The position numbers and the translations under genes were made by a program. The notes below the pieces were generated by a model, which made no database searches, had not been told where the DNA came from, and was given only the letters and a program-made list of their open reading frames with translations. From Paratinospora sagittata (lineage: Eukaryota > Streptophyta > Magnoliopsida > Ranunculales > Menispermaceae), in NCBI GenBank assembly GCA_035771175.1, contig CM069601.1, positions 4,238,001 to 4,302,000 of the forward strand: a stretch of DNA of 64,000 nt. Reading direction: 5' to 3'. This document shows, piece by piece, positions 1 through 18,560 of this stretch; the first letter of the stretch is position 1; every line of letters starts with the position of its first letter.

Positions 1-257
1 TGTTTTGAGATGCATTCGGTAATGATAACAAAATTTTGAGTTCTCATATGGTTATTTTTAAATCACAATTATAAGGGACACATATAACCCAAGTGAAAGA
101 TTATTGGGTTTAATTCAACACGTGAGCTTATATGTTAATAATTGTGTATTAAAGGCTATCGTATAAGGTTAAGCCCATTTAAAGTGATCCAATAAGGTTT
201 ATGTATTTTGAGCTTTACTGCATCAACTAAGTGTGAATCTTTTATACAGACAGTTAA

Positions 258-292
<35 letters not shown>

Positions 293-1290
293 GATTATGG
301 TCCCCAAATCACATGCACGTTTTTGAAGACCAATATCAAAGAGAAACCCTAATCTTAGGGACTATGGATTGATTTTGAAGACCAATCGCAAGGCTTGCGA
401 TTTACTTTTATCATGACCGACTCAAGTACGTTTTCGTTGAAGATTATAGATTCTTGGTGATCCAACATGAATAATCATGACTTTGGTGATGATTTTCACC
501 ATTAAAGCAATATCCAACAGAATGTCCTGATCACAACTAATGATAGGACTAATCCTAAAAATACAAGAACAAGGTTTCACCGGCAACAAAGGCATAAAGA
601 CCCACAAATAACTATTCGGATTAAGCCCACAAACACAAGGACTAGACTCGCACTCTTAGTAAGATCCAAACCTACTAACCACGAATAAGCAAATATTTGA
701 CTACAACAATTAAAATACGTTTATCTTTGAAGTATTTATTTAATTTATTTAAAGAACAACACACACATCACACCCAAGAGACCCACATGGACCAAGTAGC
801 CAGCTTCAAAAGATATCTTGAATTAAAAATACATAATTTTCAAATAATATCCATTAATTAATTTTAGAGAGCTACTTAGGTGTCTTAAGAGTATGTTAAC
901 ATCTTACATTAAATAATACAACATGGCAACAATGTGCCACTATAATTGAAAATATCGTTTGAAAAATATTTTAAAAATATATTATTGACATTTTTTTTAA
1001 GAGTTATTGGGTCACATTGAATCACGCAATAACATATAATTTGAAAAAATCTAACTCACAAAGTTGATAATGTCAATAAAATGTATTTAAAAAATATATT
1101 AACTAAATATTACTCATTTTTTTAAAATTTTTACACATATATATATATATATTTTTAATCCTCGGTGAAATATTAGTCTAATATTCTCTCATGCGGCATG
1201 CCATTAAATATATAATTTTTATTTATGTTAAAAAAAAAACCAAAATCCAAGATAGAGGGTCTCTCTCTCAAGCTCTCAAGAGTTGTGCCC
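1..1290. other. Intergenic sequence, no gene seen
   Basis: AT-rich DNA with a short (TA)n run near 264-288 and a second near 1137-1150. No coding, RNA-gene or transposon structure could be supported. Short open frames here have no recognisable domain. Confidence 0.6.
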
Positions 1291-1293
1291 TCT

Positions 1294-1425
1294 CTAGGGT
1301 TTTAGACTCTCTGTCTAACTCCATATAAAAGCCGTCAAAGACACCACACTATCCGTCTCTGCACATTATTTTTCCTTAGCGGGCGCGAAATCGCAGAGAG
1401 ATCAGACAGCGACGAAACCCTAGCC
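1294..1425 (+). promoter_or_regulatory. RPS18 core promoter and 5' leader
   Basis: A TATA-like stretch (ATATAAAA, about 1323-1330) lies some 100 bases upstream of the RPS18 start codon. Two telo-box motifs flank it: CTAGGGTTT at 1294-1302 and AAACCCTAG at 1415-1423, the latter two bases before the ATG. Telo-boxes are a known hallmark of plant ribosomal-protein and translation-factor promoters, so this fits co-regulation with other ribosomal genes. The exact transcription start is inferred, not seen. Confidence 0.7.
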
Positions 1426-8821
<7,396 letters not shown>

Positions 8822-10175
8822 GTTCATCATCTCATTCGATGCTCTTTTTCTTGGGATTTTCCTCTTCTTGCATGTTTTCTGTGTTGCTACTTTTTTTGTT
8901 GCATGAGGATAATGGTTATCTCATAGGTTTGATTTGATCAATAGATGGATAGCGGAGCCTATGTAGCTGGGAATACTTTATTGAATTGAGTTGAGATTTA
9001 ATCAAATAGATGGATGCTATTAGCTACACCACTTTCCAGGTTTCCTTTCAACTTGTGCTTTTCTTTTGTTTAGATAAATGAATTGAACTGGTGCTATGGA
9101 AATACAATTTTGATACATTGTCTCTGAGAGTTGTTAAATTGCCTCGATTCATGTGTTGATTGCGTAATTTGAGGTGATTCAACAACTCTTAGAGATAATG
9201 TGTCCTAAGTGTGTTTTTAAAGCATTTTACAATGAATTGTCTGGTCTCTGTACAATTGCTTGATTATTTGATATGAATGCCATGTACTGATGGGGACGAT
9301 TCCCATCCGGGCCAGTGTACGACCTTGTTTTGTCTGGTTGTCCCTTTGAGTGTTGACAAGAAGCATGTTCAACAACCGTGTTAATGTGACTAGAGTTCAC
9401 AAATTAATTCGATTTTGTTGGGGCATGATGCCTGCGATCCTGTGAGCTGGTTCTTCCCATACATGCATTCCTATTGGTTTAACATATCAAAACTCTTACA
9501 ATTTTAACTAGGCTTTATCTAAATGTCACTGTCAGAAAATTGTTCCAATGAGTGGCGGTAAAATGTTTTGGAAAAAAAAAGAAGTGATTGAAAGTCTAGT
9601 GTGTCCAAACCTTTTAGCTAAGCTGAATGAAGCTTCCTAAGCAATCTGATCAACCCCTCATGTAGCTTTGTTTAGATAGATGCCTACAATTTATGTTCCA
9701 AGGGGAACATGGTCTGGCTTGTCTTTTCATGTTGTACTATCATGTAGTTAAGTTTATGGTTATGGTGTGTTGCAATAGGGAGAATCTAGTGGTTTGGCAA
9801 GGGATTTGATTGTAGAAGAAAATTATTGGAATGACATCTCTGGGATGAACAGTCTGGTGATTAGGTTGAGGTGCCATTTCTTCTTGTTGGGTGGATGGTG
9901 GGTAGAATGATGAGGTTGGGTTTGTGCTGCTTGGTTGGTTGGCATGTTTTTGATTTGCACTGAACAAACACATGGTAGGTGTTTTGTGTTGATTCTTGTA
10001 TTTTGTGTTATTTTATGCTCTCTCTGAGCTTTTCTCCATGTGCGCCTTTGCGAGTTAGATATTTTTTTTAATATTTTAACCAACAGGGGTTGGCTCTCGT
10101 GCCCAACCTTAAGGTTGCCAGTTTGAAATTGAACTGAAAAGACATGTCTCTCAATATGTTGGCCATCAGTGTCTT
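8822..10175. other. RPS18 3' region and intergenic DNA
   Basis: Holds the RPS18 3' untranslated region (its T-rich start is at 8822-8900) and then intergenic sequence. A short segment near 10083-10140 resembles the box-B part of a SINE but lacks a full structure. No gene is supported. Confidence 0.5.
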
Positions 10176-10553
10176 TGTCACACCTTGGGTTGCACAGCGT
10201 GCCTCCTACCCAGGTATGGACGCACCTCCTCGGGACAAACGCCTAGCCATAGTACAACATAATATTGTCACATCTAGCCGAATTCGCGATACCCAACAAG
10301 GTTTGGCTCAGTAGCTATTTCAAGTGCGAAATTTAACCTCTTAAAGGGGAGGTTGCGAGTTCGACTTGGGGGAGACCCTTCACTATTCATGAATAGTGGA
10401 GGGAAATGATCTAGTCCGTTACTAGGGCCCTGTTGGGTATCGCGAATTCGGCTAGATGTGACAATATTATGTGGTACTATGGCTAGACGTTCGCCCCGAG
10501 AGGGTGCGCCCACATCTAGGTAGGGGGCACGCTGTGCAACCCAGGGTGTGACA
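10176..10553. mobile_element. Fold-back element with tRNA-like loop
   Basis: Two arms of about 123 bases (10177-10299 and 10429-10552) are near-perfect inverted copies; each outer end reads GTCACACC(T/C)TGGGTTGCA. The about 130-base loop contains a box-A-like TTGGCTCAGTAGC and a box-B-like GCGAGTTCGAC, as in a tRNA-derived SINE, plus a perfect 18-base palindrome CACTATTCATGAATAGTG at 10381-10398. There is no coding capacity and no clear target duplication. The outer ends resemble the TGTCACACC ends of some plant LTRs. Confidence 0.75.
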
Positions 10554-11713
10554 AAAAAACCTTATGACGTTTGCGTTTGTGGCCGTGTCCTACAGGGATT
10601 AGAAGGATAGAAACCTTGATACTCGTCCACCTCAAAAAATAAAAAAATTTGGAAACACAAAGCTAATTGAGGAAACTAATCTATAATTATCCCCAGAATT
10701 ATATTTTCTGTGGCAAGAGGTTATGCATTTGTTTAAGTATATTGTTATGAAATTATTGACTTTCTTCTTCACACTACGGTTACCATTACCTTATCCTCAT
10801 TCTTCTTGATTAAAGGTGCACAACAGTTGAATGTGCTTTACACATTTGTTTGTTTGTTGAATTGATAGTTGTAAATAATTAACTCCATGTTGTCATCTTC
10901 TATGGTCTTATGAATTAATACGATTTCATCACGCCAGCTATCTACCATTGAAAAAGATATATAACGCCTTTCACTTCTCAGAAAAGGCATTTTCTTAGAA
11001 TAGTAAAATATTCATTCGTCTGTTTATGTTTGGCTGATTTTTAGAAGATTATAACTGTTCTATGTTCACAATACCAGGCTATTAAATAGTATATATTGAT
11101 GAGTTTTACTGTTTGTTATAAGTGAAATAAAGCAACTATTTCTAATGTATTATACTGAAATCCTTTTACAAATGGAGGTTAATGTATTAGCATAATCCCA
11201 CAATATGAAAATAAATATACAGTGTTTCATCTGAATAAAATCCTACATAAGTTGGTGTATGTCCTTCAAGTATTATTTAGTTCATGAGTTCATTTATGCA
11301 TGGTATTCTTTGTTTTAAAATACAATGTCAAATAAAAAAAATTAAAAACTTAAAAATCTAGACGTATGGGTGTATTGGTTTTTAAATCCAATTTGGCATA
11401 GACAATGTATAATGTTAGATTTGAATGTGAGGTATTACTTGTATTTATTTTTATCTATATTTAAACAAATCTATAACATGTTTTAAAGGGTTTTTGTTGT
11501 GCGATGAATATCATGAATTGTCCTAAATTAAAATGTCTTTAGGGTAAAAAATAAACTTTTTTTTCTTATCATTTAGGATGCATTGCCACATGCTGTAATC
11601 AGTACATATAATGAATGTCCTTCACCAATACTGTTTCTAGGTTCCTATTTAACCAAATCATGAAAAGAATTAAAAGAAAATTCCAACCATTAAAAGGTGC
11701 ATATTTTAGATGT

Positions 11714-11927
11714 GAAAATGTATTATATCACCCAAGGTAGCCTTGTTGGATGAGGGACAATATATAAGTTGTGGTCGAGGACAAAGTCTTGATTTCGAGT
11801 CTAAGTTCATGTTTACACTTATCCGCCTATTTTCAATTTTTGACTCTGAAATAGTCTCGTCTCGCAAAAGGGTTAGCGGGATATCGGGGGGTCATAAACC
11901 AAAAAAAAAAGAAAATGTATTATTTCA
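11714..11927 (+). mobile_element. tRNA-derived SINE
   Basis: An element of about 180 bp (11731-11910) ends in an A-run and is flanked by a 17-bp target duplication with one mismatch, GAAAATGTATTATATCA (11714-11730) and GAAAATGTATTATTTCA (11911-11927). A pol III box-B-like segment (GATTTCGAGTC) is near 11790. An open frame crossing it reads from host flank into the SINE and is not a gene. Confidence 0.85.
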
Positions 11928-12255
11928 TATTTCCAAAATTGTAGTTTGGCAGAAGATTATGAACAAAACAAAGGACTTAGAATTTATTGATACATGTATG
12001 ACATAGTTAAACATGGCATTGTTGGATGCAACTGTTTGAAAAGTAGAGTAAATTAGGTAGATTTGAGTATTTAGAAGGGGAGTCCAATCAATTTAATGTA
12101 AATAATTTAATCTTAATCTCTGGGTTTTTCATGAATTAGATTAAGCTTAGCTATGTTGTCTGGAAAAGTTGGAAGAAAGGGAAAAAAAAAAAAAATACCC
12201 TTTGAATATTGATGCTATGGATAAAGAGCTCAAGCATCATCTTCATTATTTGATT

Positions 12256-12630
12256 TAAGGGTGTGGTTTGAATTGGGTTAATGCTCAAACTGAAACCAAA
12301 TTGAATCAAATCGAGCCGAATAAAGTCGATTTGATTCGGTTTGAGTTAATCAGTTTAGACATTTAGCCTATAATAATATTTATTTTAAATATAAAGTAAT
12401 AAAAATATATAATTTTACCACCAAGAATTATATTCGTAATTATAAAACAAGTAAATATTACACTATATTTGACATAAATTATAATTGTAATCTCGATCGG
12501 TTCGGTTTGAGTTAGTACAATTTTTAAATTCTCAGCCTGCAACTCAAACCGAACATGTTAAAAATCAAATTGAACGCATTGGTTTGGTTCGATTTTACAA
12601 TTTTGGTGAATCCATTAACATCCCTAATTT
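12256..12630. mobile_element. Probable MITE, TAGGGATGT-type ends
   Basis: An imperfect inverted repeat runs from AAGGGTGTGG (about 12257) to CATCCCTA (about 12630, read inverted TAGGGATG). It has internal inverted blocks around GATTCGGTTTGAGTTA and ACTCAAACCGAAC. Such termini are common in plant hAT-type MITEs. The exact ends and target duplication were not established. Confidence 0.45.
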
Positions 12631-12639
12631 GATTTGAAT

Positions 12640-15380
12640 GCCATACTTATTTATATGGTACTCGTACTATGTGATTGAGAATAAAAACCAAGAGATTTTA
12701 TTATTATTATTTTCATTTATGATGATTAAACTCTAACCGGTAAGTAATTGATTCAAAAAAGCAATCGCAGAATAAGTAAGGAACTCATATCATTATTTTT
12801 TACGCTTCTTCTTTTTATTGTACAATATTTCCTAAAAGAAAAAATTATTTTAAATCTTTATATATTTTAATCTTATTGTTTAATTATTTTGTAATATTTC
12901 ACATGGACATCTAAATATTTATGAGCTAATATACACATCCTTTTCAATGAAACATGGCACAATCTTAATGGAGAGAGGCATTAATATCTTTTATCACTAC
13001 ATGGAGTTTAGTTGCTCTCCATATAAAAGTTGTATAATTATAACTTTAGACGGTGACTTTAAAATATAGGTTAAAATTAAGGGGAAAAACCATTGACAAA
13101 ACAAGCTAGGGTGCATATCAGTGAACTTTATAGAACTATTGCTGATTGTGATGTTTTTGAGCCAAAAACCATCCAACCCATTCATTAGATAAAATGAAAC
13201 CCACTAGCTTTTAGTTTGGAAAAGGAATGCAGTATAAAATAAGAGGTTATAGTATTCAATTAATCTAACCACCATGATAATGCTATACAATATCATAGGT
13301 AGGATTATTTTATCATCCCACAAATAATTATTTATCCTTGAGAAACTGAAGTTTAAGTTTAGTATTTTATGGGTATCCTTAAAGAAGAAAAAGAAAAAGA
13401 AAAAGTCTTTGCTCTACGTATTGGATAGATTTTAATATGACTTATAAAATTTGTTAATCAGAATAACTGAAGCTACTATTTGAACTGTATATTTATATAT
13501 ATATTAAAATCTTTAAGCCGGGAAATGAAAAAATGTCATGTCATATATGTTAAAGGACTTGCTTCTTACACGACACAAAAAAGTACTTGATAGACAATCA
13601 AGTTAAAAAATGATCTCTAATGCTTTCATTCATTTTGATGAGATGTTAAATAATTTTTTTTTCATTTTTCTTTTACTTATTTAAATCGAACAATATCTCT
13701 CATAAAAAATAATATATATAGTTATTTTTTTATAAAAATAAAAAAATAAACTACCCATTCTCTTTAATTAATGAAATAAAGTTTTTCCTATATTTAATTT
13801 GTTATCCTCTTTTTGAATTATTTAAAAATAAATTTACAATTCAATTTGAAGTTTTCAAAAAAAGAAAAAACAGAAAAAACCATATCAATAAATATTTTAA
13901 AGTTAAAAGAATTTTAACTTGAAGGTTTGTAATTTTTATTTAATTATATTTATTCTTTTTGCTTAAAAAATTAAAACAATAATAAAAATTAAAATAAAGG
14001 GTAAAAATATTTGTTGAGTTCAAGTTTTTATTCTTTTAATTTAAATTTTTGATTCTAATTTATCTTAATAAAATTTAAACAGGGGATAACCAATCAAAAT
14101 ACTAGTATGAGACAAGCAATAAAAATTATAATACAAGGTTTTTATTCTTGTATTTTTAAAGTATATATTATGTTTTAATTAAAAACATTAAAATAAAAGG
14201 TAAAAATAAAAATATATGGTAGAAATATCTTTACATTTAAGGGTTTTTGTTCTTTTAATCTTAAAATACTTATTTCCTATTATTTTAAAAAAAGTTAGAA
14301 TTAAGGGTAAAAAATTTAAAATACAAAATACAAAAGTTGTACAATTTATATCTTAAATTTTATTAATTATATTTTTTTTTGTAAGGTAAAATTTTATTTT
14401 CTTATATTTTGGAAAAATTAAAATAGAAGGTAATGCATTGTTTTTTAGAAGAGGAAGATGTAGAAATAGAAGAAGAGGAAGAGGAAGAGGTTATGTTTTT
14501 TTGCTTTATATTTTTGAGTCAATTTTATTTTTGCTCCAATTGTTTTTTACTTTTTTTAGGCCAAATAAAATAATTTATTTGCTGAGTCAGCAATAGATGA
14601 TTGTTCAACAAACCTTCTGAAAGTACACGGTCATATTGACAACTTTCTTTTTTTTTACACTTCAGCTTGACAGTAAAAGGTGTTAGTTGTATTAAAAAAG
14701 TTTATTTTAACTGAATGTCTATTTATTATATATGACATTAAATTTTTTTCACAATCTATATTTACATTTGAGATACTCTAATCCTCTTAATTAAAAATAT
14801 ATATAACTTTTTCACTATTCTCCTTTTAATAAGAAAATATATGTCTGATCTTCATATTAAATATTGAATTTGTAAGGAATTACTTGGTTGGTAAATGGTA
14901 AGTTAATAAAAGTCGCGTTCATGAATAGCACTCATATATACTATAGATTGGAGCCAGAATTAAATTTATATCTAATTATTTATATTATGGCATGCTTTTA
15001 GGAATTGTTATTTCATATACTTGTTGATATAATAGCCCATTTTATTGATCGTCAGTATGTTATTATATGCATAGGCGGGTTGTATTTCATTATTTTTAGA
15101 GCTTTAATAAAAATAAAATAAAACTTTCACAAAAAAATAAAAATAAAAATTGGTTTATCATTGCAATGATTCAAAAGAGAAAGGACCTAAATCTAGATGA
15201 TTTGATTATGGGATTTCTTAGGTTTAACTTTTTCTGTAGGCACTCAAATTGAATAAAATCTGCAATAAAAAACAAAACATTCAAAAACACTCTATAGAGG
15301 CTTGATTATTAATTCTTCATATACTGTAGAGTTTATCTGGCAATATCTCTAATATAACTATATACACAAAATATTATCTG
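12640..15380. other. AT-rich intergenic DNA
   Basis: Very AT-rich sequence made largely of A/T runs (for example 13640-14420), with a short GAAGAGGAAGAGG-type purine run near 14455-14490. I see no gene, RNA gene or bounded mobile element in it. Confidence 0.5.
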
Positions 15381-15390
15381 TCTATGATAG

Positions 15391-15590
15391 TTTTTTTTTT
15401 TTTTTTTTTTGAGTAGAAACACCCTGACAACGTGGACAACGTACGAATATTCTTTCATTTCTTGGCCGGATCCCCTCCCGCAACCCGAATGATATTTTTA
15501 TTTTTTGTACACCCTAATATTCGAACACTTAACCCTTCAAAGGGCATTCCGCTCTTCAACCACCGTGCCAAACGCCAATATATATATATT
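15391..15590 (-). mobile_element. Probable SINE, minus strand
   Basis: Read on the minus strand, a tRNA-like head (GGCACGGTGGTTGAAGAG) is followed by a box-B-like GTGTTCGAATATT, a body of about 120 bases and a poly-A tail (the T-run at 15391-15410 on the plus strand). This order is what a SINE shows. A target duplication was not found, so the 5' limit is approximate. Confidence 0.65.
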
Positions 15591-16095
15591 TTTGTTATCA
15601 TCTTTGTTATATTAAATTACATTAATTTATTTGAAAGCTAGCTATATCAATTCAAATAGTAGGAGTCATAACCTTTTTGCTTGTGAATCAAGTATTCTTT
15701 TTTTTTTTTTAATTTTCTAACAATTATTTACAAAACATGATCAAATATAACAATATGGCTTATACTGGCTTAATAATAAAACACCCATATCTTTTAATTT
15801 TTTATATTATAAGAAATTATATTTATCTAAAAAAGATTAATTTATCATTCAAAAACAACCCCAGAATTCTCTACCTATTTTATATTTTATAGTTTATAGT
15901 TTTATTATCTGTTATCTTGGGATCACACGTAAAAATTCTATATTGCCCCTTCATCACTTATTTGTCACTAAGCAAACATAATTATCCCAACCATACTTTT
16001 TTTTTTTCGAGGGATTATCCCAACCATACTTGTAATATATTATTTTGATCTTTTATTTAAAAAACCCAATAACTAAAAAAAAAAAAAACTAAGAG

Positions 16096-16312
16096 CACGT
16101 GGATGTTGGGGCCCACAACTTCAAAGAATTAGTCTCTCACGTGCAATCCCTCCTCCTCTGCGACTGCAAACACATCATGTCATACATGCAAGATGTCTCA
16201 AGATCCAAGCAAAGCATTCCCCCAACCACGTGGCCTTGCACGCGTCCACAGCACAAACTCACGTGCGCTTCACACGCGCCACAGAATCTCTCAATCACGT
16301 GCGAACCACGTG
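16096..16312 (+). promoter_or_regulatory. Cluster of six G-boxes (CACGTG)
   Basis: Perfect CACGTG palindromes begin at 16096, 16138, 16227, 16260, 16296 and 16307: six in 217 bases, in DNA otherwise poor in G and C. Two more occur at 16850 and 18350. G-boxes bind bHLH (such as PIF/MYC) and bZIP (such as ABF/HY5) factors. The cluster is about 2.2 kb upstream of the FRL4-type gene; its control of that gene is inferred from position. Confidence 0.65.
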
Positions 16313-16439
16313 CCACCTTCCGTTAATAATAACAGTTATAACTAACTTTTTTTTTTTCTGGCCCAGAGATCACACTGATTAAAAAAAAAGTCAGTCAACA
16401 GTCATCCACACTGCGCACCCCCTGCGCACTTTAGCTCAT

Positions 16440-16870
16440 CATAACCAGTCCATCTTAGCCCCTACCACCAAGCCGTGTGCGCACGTTAAGCCCTTCGCAT
16501 CAACGGCGCATCTTAATGCTCTGCCGCTTTTCAAGAGAAAACACAGGGAGCACTTTAGCCCATTACTTTACTCCCTGCGCATCTTAGTACCTCCGCCCAC
16601 CAGCCCATGAGTGCGCACGTTAATCCATTCGCACCAACGGCGCATCTTACTGTTCTTCGGATCTTCCTTTCTTGCCGCTTTTTACAGCCGAGCCAGCACG
16701 CTTTTTCCTAGAGACAGCACAATGCGCACTTTAGCCAATTCGAACAGGCGCATCGTAGCACCTCTCACCCACCCAAGTGTGCGCACGTTAATCCATTGCG
16801 CACCAACGGCCCTGTTCCTGTTGCTTTTTCACCGGGCTTTTTTCCTATGCACGTGTTCTCATTTTATTAT
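16440..16870 (+). repeat. Tandem promoter module, three copies
   Basis: A module centred on GTGCGCACGTTAATCC, followed by ACCAACGGCGCATCTTA, recurs near 16477, 16611 and 16776, a spacing of roughly 135-165 bases. Associated blocks such as CAGCCGAGCCA and TAGAGACAGCA are shared with a fourth copy at 18180-18355. GTGCGCAC is itself palindromic. Confidence 0.75.
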
Positions 16871-17164
16871 TAGGAAAAATGTTTTACTAACACAACATAA
16901 ATATATTTTATTGACATTATCTCTTAGGATAATGTTAAATTAACTGCATCACTTGTAAAAAAATATAACTATTACTGAAGTTGCGTGATATAAGATGCTG
17001 TCCTTCATATCACAAAAGACAACTAAATGAGGAGTTCAAACAACTATCTCCTCATATCACGCCACCTCAGCAGCAGTTACAAAAAAAATATAATTGCTAT
17101 AGTCAATTTAGCATTTCCCTATTTCTTATAGTTTTTAGATCGTCTCAAATTACGTATTAATATA

Positions 17165-18003
17165 TGTTAGTGCAGAATTTGACCAACGCCGAATTTGTTG
17201 ATGTGTTGAGAAGATGAGCCCACCTGAGACCGTGAGTCACCGGAATCTGAGATAATTCAAACTGATGAAAAAAGGCTCTTGTAAGGAATACCGGTGTGGT
17301 ACCGGTTAAAGATCCTCCGATGTTTAAGTCACTGCTTGTTTCAGTAAAAAATCTTGCACAAGGTCTAGAATGTGTAGTTTTATACATTTTCAAGAGGAAT
17401 AATGAGCTATTTATAAGAGAGGTCATCTGATCGGAGTAGCTAATTGCCCCTTAGGTATGTGCCACGTGTCGATTTTCGATTAGTTGATAGTAGGCATGAT
17501 GAGCTGTCAAGCTCATCTGCTCCGAGATTATAAGTTTTCCTATCCCAGATGAAGTAGGTCTCATCCCAAGCCCTGGATTGTAGTTTATTCTAGATTTGTC
17601 GTTACTGTCATGTACGTTTATATTCCGATTATCTCGAGATCCTCTTTATGTTGTACTAAGAAACATTTACACTGGAGATCGATTTTAGCGTCGTTTCTTT
17701 ATTAAACCGAGGTAGCCGACATCCGAGCTATCGGTGATCAAATATTCTAAAAATTTACATCGGATATCTTCTTGACTAGATCAATGTAGGCCGAGCTCTC
17801 GTTCCTTAGATGGTACGACTTTCTATTCGTCGTGTTCAGAATACACAATGGGTTGATAGCTCGGTCATGCAAAGCTATCATCATTTAGTGTTTTTTCCTC
17901 TTTTTGGTCGTAAGATTGAGGCGTTATTTATTTTGACCTAAATATCGTCAGCTCAATATCTAAATGGACCTTTCTGCCAGCTCAATTAGCTTGTGATCTA
18001 ACA
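17165..18003 (+). mobile_element. Solo LTR in FRL4 upstream region
   Basis: An 839-bp segment begins TGTTAG and ends CTAACA, the inverted TG...CA ends of an LTR. It is flanked by the near-identical 5-mers ATATA and ATACA. A TATA-like GCTATTTATAAG near 17405 suits an LTR promoter. No gag or pol sequence or second LTR is nearby, so it is best read as a solo LTR left by recombination. It lies within an insertion that separates the third and fourth copies of the FRL4 promoter module. Confidence 0.6.
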
Positions 18004-18179
18004 ATACACTTTGTTGATATTTTTTATTTAAAAATAACTTTGTTGATATTACTCCTTATAATTGTTGAATTTACTTCAAATCACACGCATAAATGTGTAA
18101 TATGAGGCAATTCAACTCTCATTAATGTCAACACAATGTATTTCCCAAATGCCTTACTCAAACAGTACTTTGTTATTAG

Positions 18180-18560
18180 TCATCTAGCACACCAACGGCT
18201 GATGCTAGCACCTCCCACCAACCCAAGTATGCGCAGATTAATCCACTGCGCACCAACGGCGCATCTGAACAACGCTTCCCTCCTCTTCCTGCCTGCCGCT
18301 CTTTATTCGTTCACAGCCGAGCCACCAGGCTTTTTCTAGAGACAGCATCCACGTGTTCCCATCTCATTGGTCCACGCAACCCACTGTAATACAATTTCTC
18401 GCTTCATCTCTCTCTCATTCGCTTTATCGCCCACCATCATCAAACCCCACACTCACCGAACTCACTCCTCTCTCTCTTTATCAACAACTCGATTTCTAGG
18501 GTTTCAGTTTTCGATCACTTTTCCTTTTTTTTTTTTTTTTTCTTCTTCAAAATCTCATCA
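18180..18560 (+). promoter_or_regulatory. FRL4 proximal promoter and 5' leader
   Basis: The fourth copy of the upstream module is here (ACCAACGGCGCATCTGAA near 18252, GAGACAGCA near 18340), followed by a G-box at 18350-18355, a C/T-rich leader and a telo-box-type CTAGGGTTT at 18496-18504. A T-run precedes the ATG by about 20 bases. No clear TATA box was seen. The start of transcription is inferred to lie near 18380-18420. Confidence 0.6.

Noticed and set aside
422..607. A 61-codon minus-strand open frame
   Set aside because: No recognisable domain, no promoter signal, and of a length expected by chance.
11743..12006. An 87-codon plus-strand open frame
   Set aside because: Runs from a SINE across its target duplication into flanking DNA; no domain.
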